Assembly (NCBI GenBank): GCA_038503075.1
Contig: JBCAML010000006.1
Location: forward strand, 2,046,001 to 2,110,000
Source of the DNA: Gyromitra esculenta
Lineage: Eukaryota > Ascomycota > Pezizomycetes > Pezizales > Discinaceae
Length of the DNA stretch: 64,000 nucleotides
Direction: 5' to 3'
The notes under the pieces are model-generated. The model saw only the letters and a program-made list of their open reading frames with translations. It was not told the DNA's origin and ran no database searches. Below, in pieces: positions 12,201-26,077 of the stretch (position 1 is its first letter; every line of letters begins with the position of its first letter). Made by a program: the position numbers and the translations under genes.

Positions 12201-15200
12201 TTATAGACGTGCGAAATGCTTACACCAAATCCAACCAAATTCTCCGTTTTTATCATCCTGATTCTTGGCTAGCCAGATTTCACCCTTTGTTCCAAAAACC
12301 TGTACAGGATGATTAGCACATCTGATTGATGACTCAGGAAAGGAATTAACTTACATCAAAAATCTCTCCCTGCACATATGTCAGGTATGGAAATCCCCCT
12401 TCTCTCCTCTGTTTGTCGATATTGAATTCATACAAGCTGGCCGCTACAAATATTGGTGTGCTATTCCCTGATAAAGTAAGGGTCCTCCTTTGGCTATGCA
12501 TAGAGCTTGCTACCGATGGAGCCCTTGAAGGTGCCCGTGAAAGATTTCTAGGTGACCCTGAAGGTTCAGGCATATCGCCCTTCATCTCTCGATCGTCTTC
12601 CATCGGCATTGCAGAAGAAAATACTGACGGCGGCGCTGGTGAAGGTGCACGCGAATGATTCCGACTCTCACGTGGATCAATCAATGAAGAACTTGATGCA
12701 TATGCTGTCTGAGTTTCCGGTCCGTCGAAGAGTGTTTCTGCAAGCGAATACGTCCGTGATGACGGGCGAGAAAAGTCACGGTTTGCGGTTGGCTGTCGCT
12801 CCGAGTATGATGGCTGCCGCTCCGAGTATGACCGCTGAACTTGAGGATTTAGACTACTCATCGAAGGCGTTCTATGCGGAAGTGTGTGTGCAATCGAGGG
12901 AGACCGATTTCGGGGACTCTGTGCTAGGTTGGGCACAAGCGGCAACACTCCTGGAGCCATCGCTATTAGTGGCGATAATGTTGACCCTCCACTGTAACGT
13001 CGCTCGGATCTACTATCAAAGAATCGCTCAGATTTATCAAAAAAGGAAGATGCTGTTGGTGAGTGAGTAGTAAGAGACATAGCCCGATCTCGTGCTCCTG
13101 GTGATGGATCCCGCGCCTCTGTAACCAGAGTCCCAGTTGATGGTCTTCGATGAGCTGCAGGGTCTTCAAAAGCCTCGAGTGAAAGTGTTGCTGTTGCTGG
13201 TGAAAGCGATGATGTACCGGGAGGAGGCATTAGTGCCGCTTTCAAGGATCCTTGTTGATATCAGTTCCATGATTCCTATTCTTGAACGACCACACCAATT
13301 TATGCCAACTTACCATTGCAAACTCCTAAGTGATTTAGACTTTGCTCATTATAGGAGAAATCACCCTCGAACCCTTTGACAATGTCTCCCAGTGACTCCG
13401 TCGTTGCAAGTTCCGGGAACGTCATCTTTATTTTCGACGCCCAGCTATTCATCCACAGACCCTGTAATTCCACAAAATTCGTCAAGACCGCGTCAACAAG
13501 CCGTTTCGTTAGTCGGAATAGTTTCGGAAGCTCATCAATCAATGTTTCGTTGAGTGCTAAATAGGCGTCTGCCAAATCTTTAGTCTTCTTATCGGGCGTA
13601 TCTCCTCGCTCTTTAATCGCTCTAAACCGAGCAAAGTCGACCGCTTTCTTATTGCGCTTAGTCATTATTCGCTGAGGGCTCTCATGCATTTTTAGAAGCA
13701 TTTCCAATGGCTCGATCGCATGTTTCCGAACCCGAAGTTTCTAGTTCATCGACAAGGTTAGTAAATAATGTGCATAGATAGGTGGGAGGTTCTTACATGT
13801 TCAGTTAGATAGGTTGTTGCCAGCTCTCGCATTGCGCTATCAAACTTCCTCCATTTCGTCTCGAGCTCTGCATATTGTGAATGCGAAATATCCACAAACC
13901 GCTGGATCGTGTGTGTATATTCAAGAAATTTGTCCACATGGCCTTGGATATCCAAGTTGTAAATCTCAATATCTCGGATAATAACCTGGACTTGTACGAA
14001 GTGCATATTATAGTTCTCGAAAAGCCTGTTGTAGGTTTCGTCGACAACCACCTCTGACAATCCAACTGATTGCTTCAGTTTCTCTGCACGGCGCGCAAAG
14101 GCCTTAGTGATTCCATGGCCGATATCAGATTCCTGTCGTTTCCCTCCCCTTCCTACTATCTTCTCCACCATATCCTTCCGTTTCTTCATTTCGTTAATTC
14201 GGTTGGCGACGAACTTCATCTCTTTAGCTGCGACGTCAAGTTGGATATAGTCAGGATGGCTCCGAGGAGTACACTCCAGAAGTTGTGTGAGAAGCAAGGG
14301 GTATTTTAATATTCGCTGGATTGGCTTGATGAGTAACGACTCCAAGTTCCATGCGCTAGTGAGGTCCTCTGCACAGGTTTTGCATTCCTATCACATGATT
14401 AGTTCAAATTGCAATAGGACAAATAAGGATAGCAACAAACATACCGTTAGCCATATTGCAACACCTCTGTTGTCTTGCAGCTTTGCCAGCCGTCCCACTG
14501 CATTATCATGGTTCTTGCAGTACTCCCCATAGACTTTTTCCATGTTATAGAACATATCCATGAATACCTCTCCCACATACGTCTTCCGATCCTTTTCTTC
14601 TTCCTGCTCAAAATCCTCCATCAAGCCACTATTTCTCTCGTCGCTGCTAATTACTGAGCCTGCAACGCTGGCAGCGCTGCTGGTAACGCCACTCCTTGCC
14701 CTTCGCATAACATAGACACTTCCTACAGCCATTCTAAGTGACTCTAGGAAGGACTTTGAAAATTGGACTATCGCATCAGTATTCCCGAATAGCACCTTGA
14801 TGTCATCGAGGGTAATTGCAGCGCATGCATTCGCTGATCCTTTGTAAATCTCCATAGCAACTGTCATATCCCTAAAGTATGAACTCTCCGTATCTACAAG
14901 CTCTTTTAATAAATGTCGTCGCTTAGTCATCATCTTTTGCTCAGGTGGAATCTGTGGTAGAATCTGCTCCTGGGAGTGTATTGAAGATGATTCGCGATTA
15001 GTGGGTGCCATGGAGGAAGCAGGTGTCTCAGAGTTTCGGTGGCCATTTTGACCTGTGGAAGTGTTGCTAAGCCTTGATTCGATTTCGGAATAGAAGCTTG
15101 ATGACGGGGAGTTTGAAGATTTCCCAGCATATGATTGGTCAAGACTTGGCCTTTGGCTCGAGTATTGATCTAAGCTTTGCCGCGAGCCCATATAGGAAGA

Positions 15201-18200
15201 GCTTTGGTAATCCAAGCTTGGTCTAGTACTTTCGGTTTGATTTTCCATGCTTGGAGCTGTATGCCACCGGTCAAAACTTGGCCTTGTATTTACCGGTGGA
15301 TCTCGTGGAGCGTTTAAAGGCTCGTCGAGCTGCGTGGGCACTCGAATCGCTAAACCCAACGGTTCGGTATCCCTTTGTATTTCCGGAAGCTGCAACGGGT
15401 ACGAAGGGAATCCGTAGGTAGGCATTCTATGGTCTGTGTAACCCGAATAACTCGCAGGAACAGGCGGGGCGCTCATCGCAGACGGGGATGGTGAGACAGT
15501 TCTAGGTGGATCTTTTGCAGGTGGAACAGGGGGTAAGAAATGTGAATCTTTTGGCGGCGGTGTCGGAGGGAGAGGGGAGTCGATTTCGTCTATGTCATGG
15601 AACTGGCGCGGAGTAGTCGGCGAATCAAGCAAGGAGTTCATAGAAAGTCTTCTAGCCGGATGGACATCCATCTCGGGACTAGGCGACGCAGACGTCCAGC
15701 CGTCTGACTGGTCGTCCGTGCTTGGCCGGACTGAATCGGGAACTTCTGAACAAGACGTGGAATCGTACTGTTCGTCGTATTCTCCGTCACAATGCGAATA
15801 CTCCCCTTCCGTCTCATCAGTTTCATCACGCTCAGTCTCTCCCTCAGTCTCCTCGCTGTCCTCTGTTTCCTCTCCTTGATATTCATCTTGAGTTTCTCCT
15901 TGGTATTCATCATGAGTTTCTTCCTCGTATTCATCTTGGGTCTCCATTTCTCTGTCAGTGGAATCTATCTCCGTATTCGCATATGATTTCAGAAAATCCT
16001 CCCTGGGCTCATCATAATGTTCAAATACATCTGCGATAGTGGCCCTGTCGTCAATCGGCGTATCAGAAGCGTTGGAAATCATGGGAGATATTGGAGATAA
16101 GCCCCCTTTTTCTCTAAGCATTATCGGAATATAAGCGTCGGTAGGGCTCGTGGCCAAATCTCGTTGGTCGCTAGGCGGGTCCACCACAACGCCAACAGCG
16201 TTGGACATATGATGTGCTGGCATGTCCGAAATTGGAGGAGGAGGCTCTCGACTGTATTCGGAACCGGCGCTCCAACCTGACCAACTTGATTCGGGCCTAA
16301 GGAATTTTGACACCTGCGAAAGAAGAGGCGGCTGGGTAGGCGAGTCGGGTGTGACGATAAGTGGAATAGATGGGTCTTCGCGTCTAGGCTCAATCAACGA
16401 GAACGGCCTCGCACGTGTCCTTGGAGATATAGTATCTTTTTTTGTTTGTTTAGTGGTTGGAAAATGTTTGGACGAATGGTTTTCACTCCTACCTTCATTT
16501 GAATAAGGAATATCATCCTCAAAAGATGACTCGGAAGAATTCCTACTTATGGTCGATGCTTGCGATGGCGGCCGTTCATAAATAACAATATCTGGCACCT
16601 CCTGAGCCTCTTGAAAGTCGTCTTCCTCCACTTGAGTCTCCAAACTTAAATCCAAGAGATTGTCCGTGCCTAAATGGGCGCCTATTGGCTCAGGTTCTAT
16701 AGGTTCTTCGGAATCAGTCTCCGCTTCAACTTGACTATTAGTAAATTGTATTGGAGATTCCACGAGGTCCTCTTGATCTTCATCCTCTTCGTCAATCCTT
16801 TCACTAACAGCACTCCTCAACGTTTCTTCTTCGATTTCCCCCCTAACACTACGTTTAGAGTGTCCTCTAGAGACAACCTTCCCTTGCCCTTCATTAGTCT
16901 CTTTCAGAGTCCTGTTAAAGGCACTTTGAATTCGTGCTCTCCTGGCGGCGAAATCTATTTGTCCCAATTCCGGTATCTTCTTTTTGACCTCCCTACCCCT
17001 GTTTTCACCGACGCTCGAGCTCCTAGCTCCTCTACCACGTTGTATTCCCACATCCTTCGCGTATCCTTCTGGTGGTGACGTCGGCGATTGTCCATTATTT
17101 TGAAATTTTTGTCGTGAAGTCGCTGCCGAATTAGTTGTCCGTAAACGATCTCGAGAGGATCGCAATGGGGGGGATTTGGTGGGTAGGGGTGCAGATATGT
17201 ATGCTGCTAGTCTAGGACTACTGATAGGCTGAGGAGTACGCCGAGATCCATGTGCAGATACGGCAATGGGTGCGAGGCTTTCTGCTTTTGACGCGTTACC
17301 CTTTCGTCTCGAATTAGGAGATGCGGGCGAAGTCACCCGTGATTTGGGCAGAGGAAGGCTTGATTTGTTAGGTGTTGGTGATCGAGCAGGCACAGAGTTC
17401 CGTGGTGGTCTGGTAAATATAGGGTCCATCTCAAAATCATCAGGGGAGTTGAAAATTTCAACATTCGATCTACTTCTTCGATGGCGCAAAGGCCTGGCAG
17501 GGCTATAAGTTTCTCCCTCTGTATCGGCGAGCGAAGCTGCAGACGGTGAATGGATCTCTAGGGCGGAACGGCTCCTCCGATGGCCATTATTATTATTTAC
17601 CTGAAGGCGTTTGTCGTTGACCGATGTATCTAATGGTGGTAAACTTCTCGGATTTCCGACCCCATTATCGGAAGAACTACCCGTCTTGCGAGGCTTTGGT
17701 CGCTGAGCAACCTTCTCCACTTTGTCTCCACCACGTGAGCTCTGAGCGGACATCGATCGTTCACCAACCTTTCCTCTTCCGTTTGATAAAGATGAACTCG
17801 ATCTTGGAGTTGCCTGCCCATTCCCACCAGCTGGTTTCCACGCAGGTGATTTCTTATTTTTGTACCCGACGGGGCCTGCCGCTACGGCTGGAATGCGATT
17901 GCTAGGATTCGGAATTTTTTCATCTTGCTTATTATTAAATCGACTCACGATATCTTTGAAATTGGATGAATGAGCGTTTCCCGTTGATGGTCCAGATTTT
18001 GTCAGCGGAGAAGAAACGGATCTACTCGGAACCTGTCGGTACGGGGATACGTAGTTGGACTTTGCAACGATTGTTGAAGATTTCGGGAGCATTGTTTTCT
18101 GTTGTTGCTTCGAGGGAGGTGGGGACATTGTGGATGGCGGGGGGTCGGGAAGGGGACCGTTTGGAGGTGGATGAGTAGAAGCATCAAGACTACTAGGAGG

Positions 18201-18203
18201 CAT
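12201..18203 (-). CDS. DH-BAR-SH3 Rho guanine nucleotide exchange factor
   Basis: Five exons, 18203-14445, 14387-13797, 13740-13314, 13250-12355 and 12299-12201, join in phase to 1923 residues. Residues 1 to about 1090 are disordered, Ser/Pro-rich and acidic, with a repetitive acidic tract (DEYQGET-like units, around 15800-15930) and polyproline stretches. A Dbl-homology domain starts near residue 1091 (KRRHLLKELVDTESSYFRDM) and includes LLIKPIQRILKYPLLL, the conserved last DH helix. A helical BAR-like segment follows, then a disordered Ser/Arg/Pro region. The final 65 or so residues read as an SH3 domain (FVAASLYEFNIDKQRREGG ... GEIWLAKN ... GWIWCKHFARL), completed only by splicing in the last 99-base exon. 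The order resembles animal dynamin-binding protein (Tuba). Expected role: activating a Rho/Cdc42-type GTPase at curved or polarised membrane. Alternative: a fungal-specific GEF family. Confidence 0.9.
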
Positions 18204-19793
18204 TGCTGCAGGACATGTGGGGGTGTTTATCAGAAATGCACACGAAGGAGGGAGCACGCCAAAGATAGAGGGGATAAAGGAGTGTAGCTGCGAAGAACAG
18301 AAGTCTGTGCAGGGTGATGATGTAGTTGTTTTTGTTTGCCTTGCCGAGTTGACGGGGTGTGTTGGGGGGTGGTCAAGTCAGGTGGATGGGCATGCACTAG
18401 GAATGTAGGTATTCTGCAGGCGATGCTACTACTCAATGTTTAGCACTTCTGTGGTTGAGAAGATGTGGGCTATATGGGCGGTCTGTATAAGTAAAAATGG
18501 ATTTTTGTACGTTTTGATGTTTGAATCAAGTGGAACCACTGAGAGTGGATGAGCGAGCGTATTATGCAGTGGGGATCTCCCCGCGTCGGTTTCTCGCTTT
18601 TCGGAACTGCCGTCCTTAATCAGCCAGGAAGTTAGATGGGCAGGATAGATTGGGCGAAGGTTGAGAGGGGGATGCAGCAGCGGGGTGTGTTGTGATGCTG
18701 ATGTTGATGCTGCTGGGTGGATTCTAGAAGCGGAGGGGAAGATGTTCTATTCTCACCGTGAGGAAGTGTGATGTTGATCCTGTTTCTGAAGTTGATGATG
18801 CCGTTGCTTCTTTTTCCTGCTCCGTATCTCACAGCCCTCATGAATCCTCTGCCAACAAAAATCGGTCTACGGGCCCAGAGAGGGATGGATGAGTGTCGGA
18901 GCTAGATTAGGGAAAGTGTGAACAAGAAATAAGCGTCGAGCAGAAAGGAAAGGAAGGGAAGCCTGTGAAGAAACCACCCCCTGCCTGCAAGTTCTCTATG
19001 AGTACAGACAGACAAGACAGACCCTGGCCGGGTTCTCGGAGGGAAGATACGACGAACCACCACCCCACAGGAGATAGATGGATGGGTGCTATGTATGCTA
19101 CTATCCGGAATCCCAGGCTGAGGGTAAACGCCAGGTGCAGCTCAGGAATGATGGAGGGGGGGATTCGATGCGGGAGTGTCGTGCGTGATTGACGGGGAAT
19201 TAAGATGGACTTGAGGGGCAAATCTGCCTCTGGGGGGCAAAGAACGCAAAGACTGCTTCCTGGTACCGTGCGGATTGATGGGATTGATTGAGGCGTCAGG
19301 AGTCAGTCGTCCACTCGCCGTGCTCTCCTGCTTACTCGCGCTCTCACTCGCTGTGGCATCTAGCTGTCTCCTCCTGTCTTTGAGCGTTGCGCAACCTGAC
19401 GGAGCAGAGAAGCGTGTCTCCTCGTCCACTCCCAATCGTGGAGCCTAATTATGAGGCAAGGGGCTGCTGTCCGGGAAGCCCACAGGCATTCGAGGCATGG
19501 GCGCTGTTGCTGTGATTGGCTTGCTGCCGTTCGAAGGCTGCAGTCCCAACGCCCCTTGGCACGCTAAAACTAGCCTGTTCCCAGGGACAGAAGCTATTTT
19601 CCTGCGATCCAAACTTATTTTGGGACGCGTTTCGTCGAAGTGTGTTGCTTCAACGCGCCTGACCGTTTCGCTCCAAATCCCCCCGTAGGAAACCACCCTC
19701 CCTACACACATCCACCATACAAATCCCCAATCATAGCCCTTTCTTTCGTCTTGATTCTAAATCCATCACACATAGCACTCATCACCCACCCCA
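18204..19793. promoter_or_regulatory. divergent upstream region of RhoGEF and TERT
   Basis: About 1.6 kb between two divergent start codons. GC content is closer to coding DNA than in the AT-rich gaps, and short frames occur on both strands, but none has a family signature. It should hold both promoters and long 5' leaders. The last 100 bases before the TERT ATG are rich in C and A, as is common for fungal leaders. I recognise no specific operator. Confidence 0.45.
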
Positions 19794-22700
19794 ATGGCTG
19801 CCACTAAGAAGCGAAAAAGGGCGAAGAACCACCTCGATAGCAAACGCGGAGACGCTGGCAGTAATGACGGTAGAGGCACAACGGCTGAACACTCACCCCA
19901 GTCCAATTCCAGACCCCAAACAAAGAAAGTTCGGAGTCGATGCCCGACAAAAATGCAATTGCCCGTCTCATCTCCTCAATATTTACCCGTCCATCATCCA
20001 GTGCTGTCTATATATTTTCCTATACTGTTGCTGCTTCGAACCTTTCTGGAACAGAGCCTCTCGTCTCCATCGAGGTCGAGTGCACTCAGAAAATTGGCAA
20101 AAATTAATAAGGAGACTGATACGGATCTGACATTTCTCCTGGATACAACTCTCGTGGCTTCAAAGGAAGCACGAACACAAAATTATGGGCTTGATATTAA
20201 AGATGCTACTCAGTCGAGTGGAGGCTCTCATCCAGCAAGCTCGTCACAGTCAGAGGTATAGCACTATTCAACCCTGCACGAATCACGCTTGGGAATATCT
20301 CCTGTGCCAATACCTAGGAGCCCATCTAATCTTGGCCCTAGATTGTAGATCTGGCCCTTCACACACTCTTTTCTCGATCCTTATCGACCTCCAGATCAAA
20401 AAATCATGCAGTGTATCCGGGCAAACCGAACAATATATTGGCCCAGGGATACTCGCTCAATAATAATCGCTACGCAGCTCCAGGTTTCAATGCCGGTCCT
20501 CTCGGAATGGATGTTGTAAATTTCTATCCGAATACCCATATCGGCACTTTAAAATCGCCGATGTGGGCTCGGCTTTTGAAGATACTAGGGGAAGAGATAA
20601 TGCTTGATCTCTTACTAAACACAAGCATCTTTCCTCTACTAAACGAAAACTTGTGCGATGTTACGAACGCCAATTACTACCAACTTACAGGTTCGTTTCT
20701 CGGCCGTGCTTGCAATTTAACTTATCTTTTTTCTTTTCCGCCGGGTCATCAGTTACGACTAGGGCGCTGTCTCTCGGTAAATAAATAAATGGGGTTTTTC
20801 TTGCAACTTCCCCTTTCAGCGTTTTTATGCATGACATGTTCTGGCTAGCCGATAACCGACCTCGGTTCCTTCGCCCTTATCCCCTTTTCAACTCTTGTTC
20901 CTGAGCACAGCATCTCACCCAAGGTGTCGGTTTACGCGTATCAAGAAGGGGCCTCTTTCAAGAGATCAAAGATTAACATTTTTTTTTCTTAGGGCCACCA
21001 CTCTCGGATTTTTTAAATAACCCAGCACCACCACCAGCAGTAGCCCCCACCGCTAGGGCTAGCCTTCATCGATCTTCCGTTGCAGCAGCGCCAGGGACCC
21101 GTTCCGCTGGTGCATCCTTGAAACGCTCCGTGTCGGAAATTGAAGGCACGGCTGCCAAGCATATTGACAAAAAGATTAGACTGAACTGTCCCGCTGCCGC
21201 AGATGCACATCTTACCAACAGTAGCAGCAACAGCAAAAAAACCAGCAAGAATAGTCTTGATGGTTCTAACGGTCGCAATTCTGATGATCTTCTGCAGCGT
21301 CCCAGTGAACAAAAATTACAGGATGCGAAGGCGGCGGCACGAGATTTGCGTACACCTGGGGAAATCACTTTTGTCAGGTCCAGAATGTTTTACTCGAAGC
21401 CAGCCTATAATGCGCATGGGGAAGTGCTGTTTGGCTTACGCCATATACGTGCGTTAATGCCCTCATTGGCTTTCTTTTTCCCTATAAGGTCTTTGTTTTC
21501 TGCGACAACCACGTAATGGGTATACCGCACGGTGTTACGTGCACGGTAAACATCTTATCCGTCAGGTTACACAAATCTGCTGCAACTAATATACCCAATC
21601 ATTCACAATGCTTCACACTCGCTTTCCCATTATCGCGTTCGCGTATATAATTTAAGATTTGCTAAATAATAACTATAATAAAATTATAGATGTCTTGAAC
21701 CGTTTCTCAGACGCGAACGTAAGATCTAATACAGTGCACGTGCTGAAGCACATCTTTCCGCGCCAGTTCAATCTTCACAATGTCTTCACATCCCAAGTCG
21801 ATAGAAAGGTGACAGTGCAAGCGTTCAAAGACTATACTCTCCGAGAACAGGAAATTACTGCTGTGAATCAAGGCCTAAACCCTGGTACTGCAGAAAATAT
21901 TCCTAAAAGATTAAGAGGGACTACTTTTGAATTGGTAGCCAGGATGCAACGGTTGCAGAAAAAGTGTTCATACCATGCATTAGTGAAATACTACTGTCCT
22001 TCCTGGGTGAGCTTCATGGCATCAGGCTCTTAATAGGGATTGCCATGTACTTACATTTACTGCAGCTCTGTGATGAGGGTGTTCCTGATAAACGAAGTAT
22101 TATCCTTATGAATAACCCCCCGAAACCCGCCGGCGCTAACAATAGTATCGCCGCCCAAGCTCAAAATTCATCTCTGAAGACCACCAGCAACGCAAACAAT
22201 GCAAACAATGCAAACAATGCAACTCCCGATTCCAGGGTCAAAGTAGTGGAGCAACAGAAGGAACCTTTCGCTGATTTTGCATCAACTCCCGGTGACGTAT
22301 CAGCGTTCGCTCGAGCTGTCATCAGACATGTCTTACCCAAAGATTTCTGGGGGAAGGGGAGTGGAGGCGAGGTAAATAGAAAGATCGTTATGGATAATGT
22401 GGATCGGTTTATAAAATTAAGAAGATACGAGAGTTTTTCACTACACGAGGTGATGCAAAGACTGAGGGTAGGGTTTCTACCGTTTTTCTTTGTTCAGCAT
22501 AACTATTTTCTACTGTGACACGGAAGCTAATAATATGTATCAATGATGCCAGCTTACCGAGTTTGACTGGCTCCGTACCCCCAAGACTCCCGCAGCCGCC
22601 AACCTCTCATTTTCGGATACCCTCAAGCGCCGCGAGCTCCTTGCAGAATTCCTTTATTGGTTTTTTGATTCGTTTCTGATCCCCTTATTACGCGCACACT

Positions 22701-24736
22701 TTTACATAACGGAATCCAATGTGCATCGAAATCGTATATTCTATTTCCGTCACGACGTATGGCGGAAGCTAGTCGATCCTGTGGTAAATAGGCTTAAAAC
22801 CGATATGTTCGTAGAGCTAAAGACAGATAAAGCAAAAAGGATACTAGAACAACGAAAACTAGGGTTTGCGCAGATTAGGCTACTGCCGAAAGAACTAGGC
22901 GTTCGACCAATTATGAATTTAAGAAGGAGAGAGTTGAAATTGGTTAGTGGACTAATTCGAGTGATTTCCTATGTCGAATGCTGTGGATATTCTAATCGGT
23001 ATACAGGATAAATGGAAAGGTAAAAGTAGTGGGAGAATGGCATTGGCACCGAGTATTAATTCGCTTGTAACCCCTATCCATACGGTTTTATCACTCGAGA
23101 AGGTTTGGGTTCTTCACAGTTAGGTACATTTAAAACCATTACTAACCCAAGCTCTAGTCACGGAACGGTGATAGAGTGGGCTCATCCATGTGCTCTGTTG
23201 CGGATATATACCTCAAACTTAAGTCTTTCCAAGCACGCCTCAAAGAAAAGGGTTGGCTCGGACGGAAACTATACTTTGCAAAAGTCGATATTAAATCCTG
23301 TTTCGACACGATCCCCCAGAAAAAGTTACTCAAGGTCATTCAGAACGTTGTTACCGAGGACGAATACCGCATCGAAAAATATGCCGAAATTAAGCCTCCC
23401 CAACATCAACAAACCATCATTGGTGCCGGGAAGCCAGTGAAGAAGTTCATAGCCAAAGCGAATCTAGTGGATGACTTTACAAGGTTTGAGGATTACGCAA
23501 AGACAGAGGTGGGAGACGGCAAGAAAAAGAACACCGTGTTTGTTAACGATGTCGTACATCAGTTCAAAGAAACTGATGCATTGCTGGATCTATTGGAAGA
23601 ACATGTGCAGCAGAATATCATCAAGATTGGAAAAAAGTACTTCCGTCAAAAGAACGGTATTCCGCAAGGTTCCGTTCTCTCTGCTATGCTTTGCAATTTC
23701 TTTTACGGCGATCTTGAGAAGAATAAGCTCGGATTTGCGCTGGATGAGGATGGCATACTTTTGAGGCTCGTCGATGACTTTCTGTTTATCACGTTGAACA
23801 AAGGTAACGCGGTGGAGTTCTTGAAAGTCATGCATGAGGGGAATCCGGAGTATGGCGCATTTGTGACTATTGATAAGACATTGGTCAATTTTGATATTCA
23901 CCTTGGTGGGAAAAAAGTCAACCGTTCACAAAGCGGGTCGGAATTTCCATATTGCGGAAATCTGATCGACACAAAAACTTTAGGTGTTAGGAAAGATAGG
24001 GACAGGAGGGTTGGAAATAGTATTAATCCCTACAGATCTCTTCGTTGCTAGTTCTAGAAGTTGTAGATTGCTAACTTGAGTATATCAGATGTGGAGGATC
24101 TCCTCACAGTTGATTATTCGAAAGGAGCCGGACGAGGACTCCACAGGAAAGCAGTGAGGTAATTCTACTATTTGTCCCTATTTCTTACCCAAACACATCT
24201 GACTCTCTTCTTAGCGCCTTCAAGATTCTGACGCATCCGATGTATTACGACACCGACTTCAACGGTTATCAATCGGTTTTACAGAACATATATTACAGCT
24301 TTATGGAGGCTGCAATGAAGTTCCACCGCGCCGTTAAAGCCCTTACTGGCTCTAAAAAGCCTACGGAATCTTTTCTTATCAAGATTATGACAGATCTCCT
24401 AGAGCTCGCGGTCGTTATGCTCAAGAATGCGATTGGTAAGACTGATCGCATGGTTACGAGATCGCAAATCCGATGGTCTGTACTCGCTCCTTAAACTCTA
24501 CCTTATCCCCAGGCGAACTAGCTGAGGTGAGAATGGAACCAGGAACTGACTGGTTTGTTTGTGTAACATATAGGTTGGGGGCACAAGGGTTTAAGAAAAT
24601 CTTAGGGAAGAAGCAAACGAATTATCGTACGTTACTGAAATGGTTGGACGATATAATAAGAAACGAGAAAGTAGGGGGATTAGCTGCGAGAACTTCGTTC
24701 TTAAAGAATAATCCTTTTCAATCTTTTCGGTATTAA
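19794..24736 (+). CDS. tert: telomerase reverse transcriptase (TERT)
   Basis: Catalytic subunit of telomerase, which copies its RNA template onto chromosome ends. Eleven exons join in phase: 19794-20255, 20342-20690, 20993-21448, 21690-22006, 22066-22467, 22553-22942, 23007-23102, 23158-24009, 24067-24158, 24215-24475, 24574-24736, giving 1279 residues. The N-terminal part shows HPVLSIYFP and VVNFYPNTHIGTLKSP. The RNA-binding region has FIKLRRYES, motif T (FYITES), motif 1 and RLLPKELGVRPIMNL (motif 2). The RT core has motif A KLYFAKVDIKSCFDTIPQ (Asp868), motif B' QKNGIPQGSVLS, motif C LVDDFLFIT (Asp1030, Asp1031), motif D and motif E FPYCGNLID. The C-terminal extension ends LGAQGFKKILGKKQTNY...LLKWLDD. 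All three catalytic aspartates are present and no frame is broken. Splices that restore family motifs (SQSE/IVD, LRHI/HVLNR, QIRW/LGAQGF) support the model; the exon 7/8 and 8/9 sites are the least certain. An Asn/Ala-Asn repeat (about 22190-22225) lies in exon 5. Confidence 0.96.
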
Positions 24737-25324
24737 GAAAGATTATTTTCTAAGGGATACATGTAGCTTTAGTTCTGTCTTTAAGAGAACCCTGTTCTAT
24801 CTTATTTATCTATTCATTCTTAATTGCATTTTCTGATCAGGCCTGGATCACTGACCAGTTACCTAATACCTAAAAAAATACTCCATCCTGTCTATCGTGT
24901 TTCCCCATAATTACTTGGGTTTGTGCAATTTTATACCTAAAGCATACACCAACGACGCATTGGATACAAGCTTTATATAGCAGTATCAAGTATTAAGGGT
25001 TAGACACGGGGCTAATAGCAGTTCCCTTTTTCATCTTTGTTCCTCTCTCGACCCGTTGAAGGGTTACCTGCAGGCTTGAACCCCTTTCAAAACTTTCTAC
25101 GGGATTAATCTATTTGTCTTTCCTTGACGGGCATTAGCTTGGCGTCTCATTCACTTCATGTCACTCGCTCACTCCACACGACTAAATCATCACGCCACAC
25201 CTCACTAGATCCCCAAAGATCCATTTTCTCTGCAGAGTTTTTCTGTAAAACTACGTTTCCACCACCCTCAGCAAGTCCCAAGTGGTGGAGATCCACAATC
25301 AACTTCCGATTAACTCTCATTCCA
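24737..25324. other. intergenic after TERT
   Basis: TERT 3' end and upstream region of the next frame. The open frame of the next gene extends up to 25124 but without an ATG, so part of this stretch could be an upstream exon I cannot define. Confidence 0.4.
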
Positions 25325-26077
25325 ATGGATTCCCTCACGATGATATGGCGTCTCCGAATCACCCCAGTAAAAGTGGACTCAGCAAAGTTCAAGATCGTGA
25401 TCGTTCTGGGGGATAAAGCAGCAGCAGCAGAACCAAGAGTCCAAGAACTTGTGAATTACGAGCTCGCAAAAGAGAACCCCTCATCTAATATGCAGCTCCA
25501 CCTCCAGCGACATTCACTCGAAGGTTTAGCTCCGTTATTCATCGTTGAACTCCCTACTATGGGTTGGCAGTTTATACTTGACTCAAGGATGGGAATAATG
25601 CAGTGGTATGTCGACCCTATTTCCGATGCCCACAAGCAAGATATTCCGATGGTCCATGGGTTCTTCTCTGAGAGATTAATACCCTTCTCGTGGGGAATAA
25701 ATAATCTCCTTGTGGCCTTGCAGAGAGCCTATTTGTGTCTGCCGTTTCAGAACAATACAGTCTCGAAATGCCAAAATAGCCACTACATCGTCAATATCTT
25801 GCTGAAAATCAAAGGGCCCCCCAACGGCCCAGATACGAAGTTCACGACACACTTTGTTTCTGCAGATACGAAAATCGTGGATATTTTTACCGTTTTGGCA
25901 GGAGCAGCTCTGGACGATGGTTATACCCTTGTTCAGTGGGTATGGAGCAGAGAGGTAGAGAAATACGACGTGTTCAAGTGTTGTCGTTATTCCGAGGCCC
26001 GAACTCAAAATACGGTGTTCAAGGACGGTGGTTGGGCTGGTGGTCAGGAGGTGTGGCTTTTGCCAACTTGCCAGTGA
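25325..26077 (+). CDS. hypothetical protein
   Basis: I do not recognise this product. The first in-frame ATG gives 250 residues starting MDSLTMIWRLRITPVKVDSA. The frame stays open for a further 67 codons upstream with no ATG, so a 5' exon may be missing from this model. The protein alternates hydrophobic and polar residues (KFKIVIVLGD, FIVELPTMGWQFILD, GYTLVQWVWSREVEKYDVF), suggesting a beta-rich soluble fold, and ends GGQEVWLLPTCQ. There is no signal peptide, membrane helix or low-complexity region. It is transcribed in the same direction as TERT and convergent with the collagen-like gene. Confidence 0.45.
   Translation: MDSLTMIWRLRITPVKVDSAKFKIVIVLGDKAAAAEPRVQELVNYELAKENPSSNMQLHLQRHSLEGLAPLFIVELPTMGWQFILDSRMGIMQWYVDPISDAHKQDIPMVHGFFSERLIPFSWGINNLLVALQRAYLCLPFQNNTVSKCQNSHYIVNILLKIKGPPNGPDTKFTTHFVSADTKIVDIFTVLAGAALDDGYTLVQWVWSREVEKYDVFKCCRYSEARTQNTVFKDGGWAGGQEVWLLPTCQ

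Noticed and set aside
18204..19793. Several 60-100 codon frames between RhoGEF and TERT
   Set aside because: They overlap each other on both strands and show no conserved pattern; the region is better read as two promoters and leaders.
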